DNA of 7,291 nt. It comes from CAYGAW01 sp964347945 (GTDB taxonomy: Bacteria; Chloroflexota; Anaerolineae; UBA7937; B3-Chlor). Numbering within the stretch: the stretch's first letter is position 1; every line of letters starts with the position of its first letter. Under the pieces are notes generated by a model. It ran no database searches and was not told where the DNA came from. It saw only the letters and a program-made list of their open reading frames with translations. Position numbers and translations under genes: made by a program. This document shows positions 5,842 through 7,291 of this stretch, piece after piece. The stretch lies in contig CAYGAW010000075.1 in the NCBI GenBank assembly GCA_964347945.1, positions 1-7,291 on the forward strand, in the 5' to 3' direction.

Positions 5842-7291
5842 ATGACCAGGACTCCCTTTCAAGAACTCGCCCTCTTAGGAGAGCAACTGGAGAAGACCAC
5901 TGGCAGGCTGCTGCTGGCCGAGATGATCGCTCAGTTCCTCAAGGACCTGGCGCCCGACGAGATCCCTTCCGGCCTGCGCTTGCTTATCGGGCAGATCTTC
6001 CCGGAATGGGATGAAAGAGCGCTGAATTTGAGCTGGCGAGCTGTGTCCAAGATCGCCCTGGAGCTGACCGAGGCTACGGATGCGGACCGACAGAGGGTAT
6101 ACTCAGAGGCGGTGGATGCCGGAGAGGCGATGCGTTTGCTCTTCGAAGGGTTCCGGACCAACCCTCCCCAGCCTCCGCCTCTGACAATCCTGCAGGTCTA
6201 CCAGACCTTTGAGCAGATAGCTGAGATCAGTGGCAAAGGCTCACGAGCGAGGAAGGAGAAGCATCTCCGCTCACTGCTGTTGAGGGCTACCGCCGTCGAG
6301 GCCAAGTACCTGGTGAAGAACGTCGTGCGGGAGATGCGCCACGGCGTCAGCGAGGGCATTGTCCTGGACGCCATAGCTCAGGCTTCCGGCGCCAAGAAGA
6401 AAGTGGTACGTAGGGCCAACATGCTCTGTGGCGATCTGGGGGAAGTCGCGGCGGTGGCGTTGAGCGAGGGCGAGGCTGGTCTCGTTGAGATTCGTCCCCA
6501 ACTGTTCCGGCCCCTGAAGCCCATGCTGGCCCTCACGGCGAAGGACCTGGCTGATGCCTTCGACCACCACAGGGGAGAGATCGCTTTGGAGTACAAGCTC
6601 GATGGAGCAAGGGTCCAGATCCACAAGGATGGCTCCACGGTTGAAATCTACACCCGGAGCCTCTCTCGGGTGACGAAAAGCCTCCCTGAGATAGTGAAGG
6701 AGATACGCGCTCAGGCACAAGCGGAGACGGCCATCCTCGAGGGGGAAGTCATAGCCGTGGACGACGAAGGCCGCCCGCTTCCCTTCCAGCACCTGATGCG
6801 TCGCTTTCGCAGGGTGCATAGAATAACCGAGATAGCCCAGCAAGTACCGGTCCAACTCTACCTCTTCGACATCCTCTTCGTTGACGGACGAAGCCTGGTC
6901 GATCTTCCAAACCACGAACGGTGGCAGTTCCTGGAGGGGACCAAGGGAAACATGCTCGCTGTGCCAAGAGCGGTGCCACGCGATGTGGTGCAAGGGGAGG
7001 CTTTTGCTCGGGAGGCCTATCGAAAAGGACACGAGGGGCTCATGGTCAAACACCTGGTCAGCCCGTACAGCCCCGGCGTGAGAGGCAAGGCGTGGTTCAA
7101 AGTCAAGCACACCATCTCTCTGGACCTGGTCATCGTTGCTGCGGACTGGGGATACGGCCGTCGCCATGGCTGGCTAAGCAACTATCACCTAGCGGCCAGG
7201 GATGAGGAAGAGGGCTCCTTCTTGGAGGTGGGCAAGACCTTCAAAGGGCTGACCGACGAAGAGTTCAAGGAGATGACCCAAAGGCTTCTGG
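5842..7291 (+). CDS. lig: ATP-dependent DNA ligase, archaeal/eukaryal type, partial at its C-terminus
   Basis: The enzyme seals 3'-OH/5'-phosphate nicks in DNA through a lysyl-AMP intermediate. The visible 483 residues hold an all-helical DNA-binding domain (about 1-215, with the typical MRHGVSEGIVLDAIA stretch at 165-179) and the nucleotidyltransferase domain. Motif I is EYKLDGAR with adenylated Lys252 and Arg257. ILEGEV (298-303) gives the metal-site Glu, motif III is YLFDILFVDG (340-349), motif IV is EGLMVKH with Glu398 and Lys403, and motif V is WFKVKH with Lys420 and Lys422. The OB domain starts near 425 and is cut by the window edge; family members usually run to about 560-600 residues, so roughly a hundred residues are missing. 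All visible catalytic residues are intact. No ku or LigD-type polymerase/nuclease domain accompanies it, so a repair or replication accessory role beside LigA is an inference. It is transcribed divergently from the surface-protein genes. Confidence 0.96.
   Translation, partial: MTRTPFQELALLGEQLEKTTGRLLLAEMIAQFLKDLAPDEIPSGLRLLIGQIFPEWDERALNLSWRAVSKIALELTEATDADRQRVYSEAVDAGEAMRLLFEGFRTNPPQPPPLTILQVYQTFEQIAEISGKGSRARKEKHLRSLLLRATAVEAKYLVKNVVREMRHGVSEGIVLDAIAQASGAKKKVVRRANMLCGDLGEVAAVALSEGEAGLVEIRPQLFRPLKPMLALTAKDLADAFDHHRGEIALEYKLDGARVQIHKDGSTVEIYTRSLSRVTKSLPEIVKEIRAQAQAETAILEGEVIAVDDEGRPLPFQHLMRRFRRVHRITEIAQQVPVQLYLFDILFVDGRSLVDLPNHERWQFLEGTKGNMLAVPRAVPRDVVQGEAFAREAYRKGHEGLMVKHLVSPYSPGVRGKAWFKVKHTISLDLVIVAADWGYGRRHGWLSNYHLAARDEEEGSFLEVGKTFKGLTDEEFKEMTQRLL

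Noticed and set aside
6271..7167. 298-codon open frame on the minus strand
   Set aside because: It lies wholly antisense to the catalytic part of the DNA ligase, shows no recognisable domain, and the plus-strand frame carries all ligase motifs.
1..7291. CRISPR array, tRNA, rRNA or insertion sequence
   Set aside because: No regularly spaced near-identical DNA repeats with spacers, no tRNA-like cloverleaf sequence, and no transposase or terminal inverted repeats were recognised.

Overview
The window reads as a chromosomal segment from a moderately GC-rich bacterium. My best guess is Chloroflexota (Anaerolineae-like) or a similar environmental lineage. That guess is inference, resting on Thr/Pro/Ser-rich 'PSPTPT' linkers behind lipoprotein signals or membrane anchors, a RodZ-like helix-turn-helix fused to an extracytoplasmic domain, and an archaeal-type ATP-dependent DNA ligase. 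No rRNA, tRNA, CRISPR array, insertion sequence or prophage gene was seen.

Left part, 1-5394, minus strand, in transcription order. (a) A lipoprotein of about 751 residues has eight 44-residue FG-GAP/PQQ-like propeller repeats followed by a complete CapA (PGA_cap, metallophosphatase-fold) domain. (b) A 599-residue single-pass membrane protein has a RodZ-like HTH_25 domain inside, one membrane helix, a Pro-rich linker and an M1 (gluzincin) metallopeptidase domain outside. (c) A second CapA protein has a predicted periplasmic-binding-protein-like N-terminal module; it runs off the left edge. Genes (b) and (c) overlap as GTGA and are probably translationally coupled. Gene (b) has its own good sigma70-like promoter in the 91-bp gap behind gene (a), so (a) and (b)-(c) may be separately transcribed or form one unit with an internal promoter.

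Middle part, 5395-5841: a divergent intergenic region with a weak promoter candidate leftward, a near-consensus promoter rightward (TTGTCA-17 bp-TATAAT), a 10-bp perfect palindrome abutting the rightward -35 box, and some hairpin-forming sequence in the putative leftward leader.

Right part, 5842-7291, plus strand: an ATP-dependent DNA ligase of the archaeal/eukaryal type with a full DNA-binding domain and nucleotidyltransferase domain, cut by the window edge before the end of its OB domain.

The three minus-strand products all appear to act outside the cytoplasmic membrane. Two are paralogous CapA-fold proteins bearing unrelated N-terminal modules, with an anchored metallopeptidase between them. 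The arrangement suggests a cell-surface module (envelope polymer or peptide handling), but no pgsB/pgsC-type capsule ligase genes are visible, so the substrate is unknown. The ligase is divergently transcribed and probably functionally unrelated.
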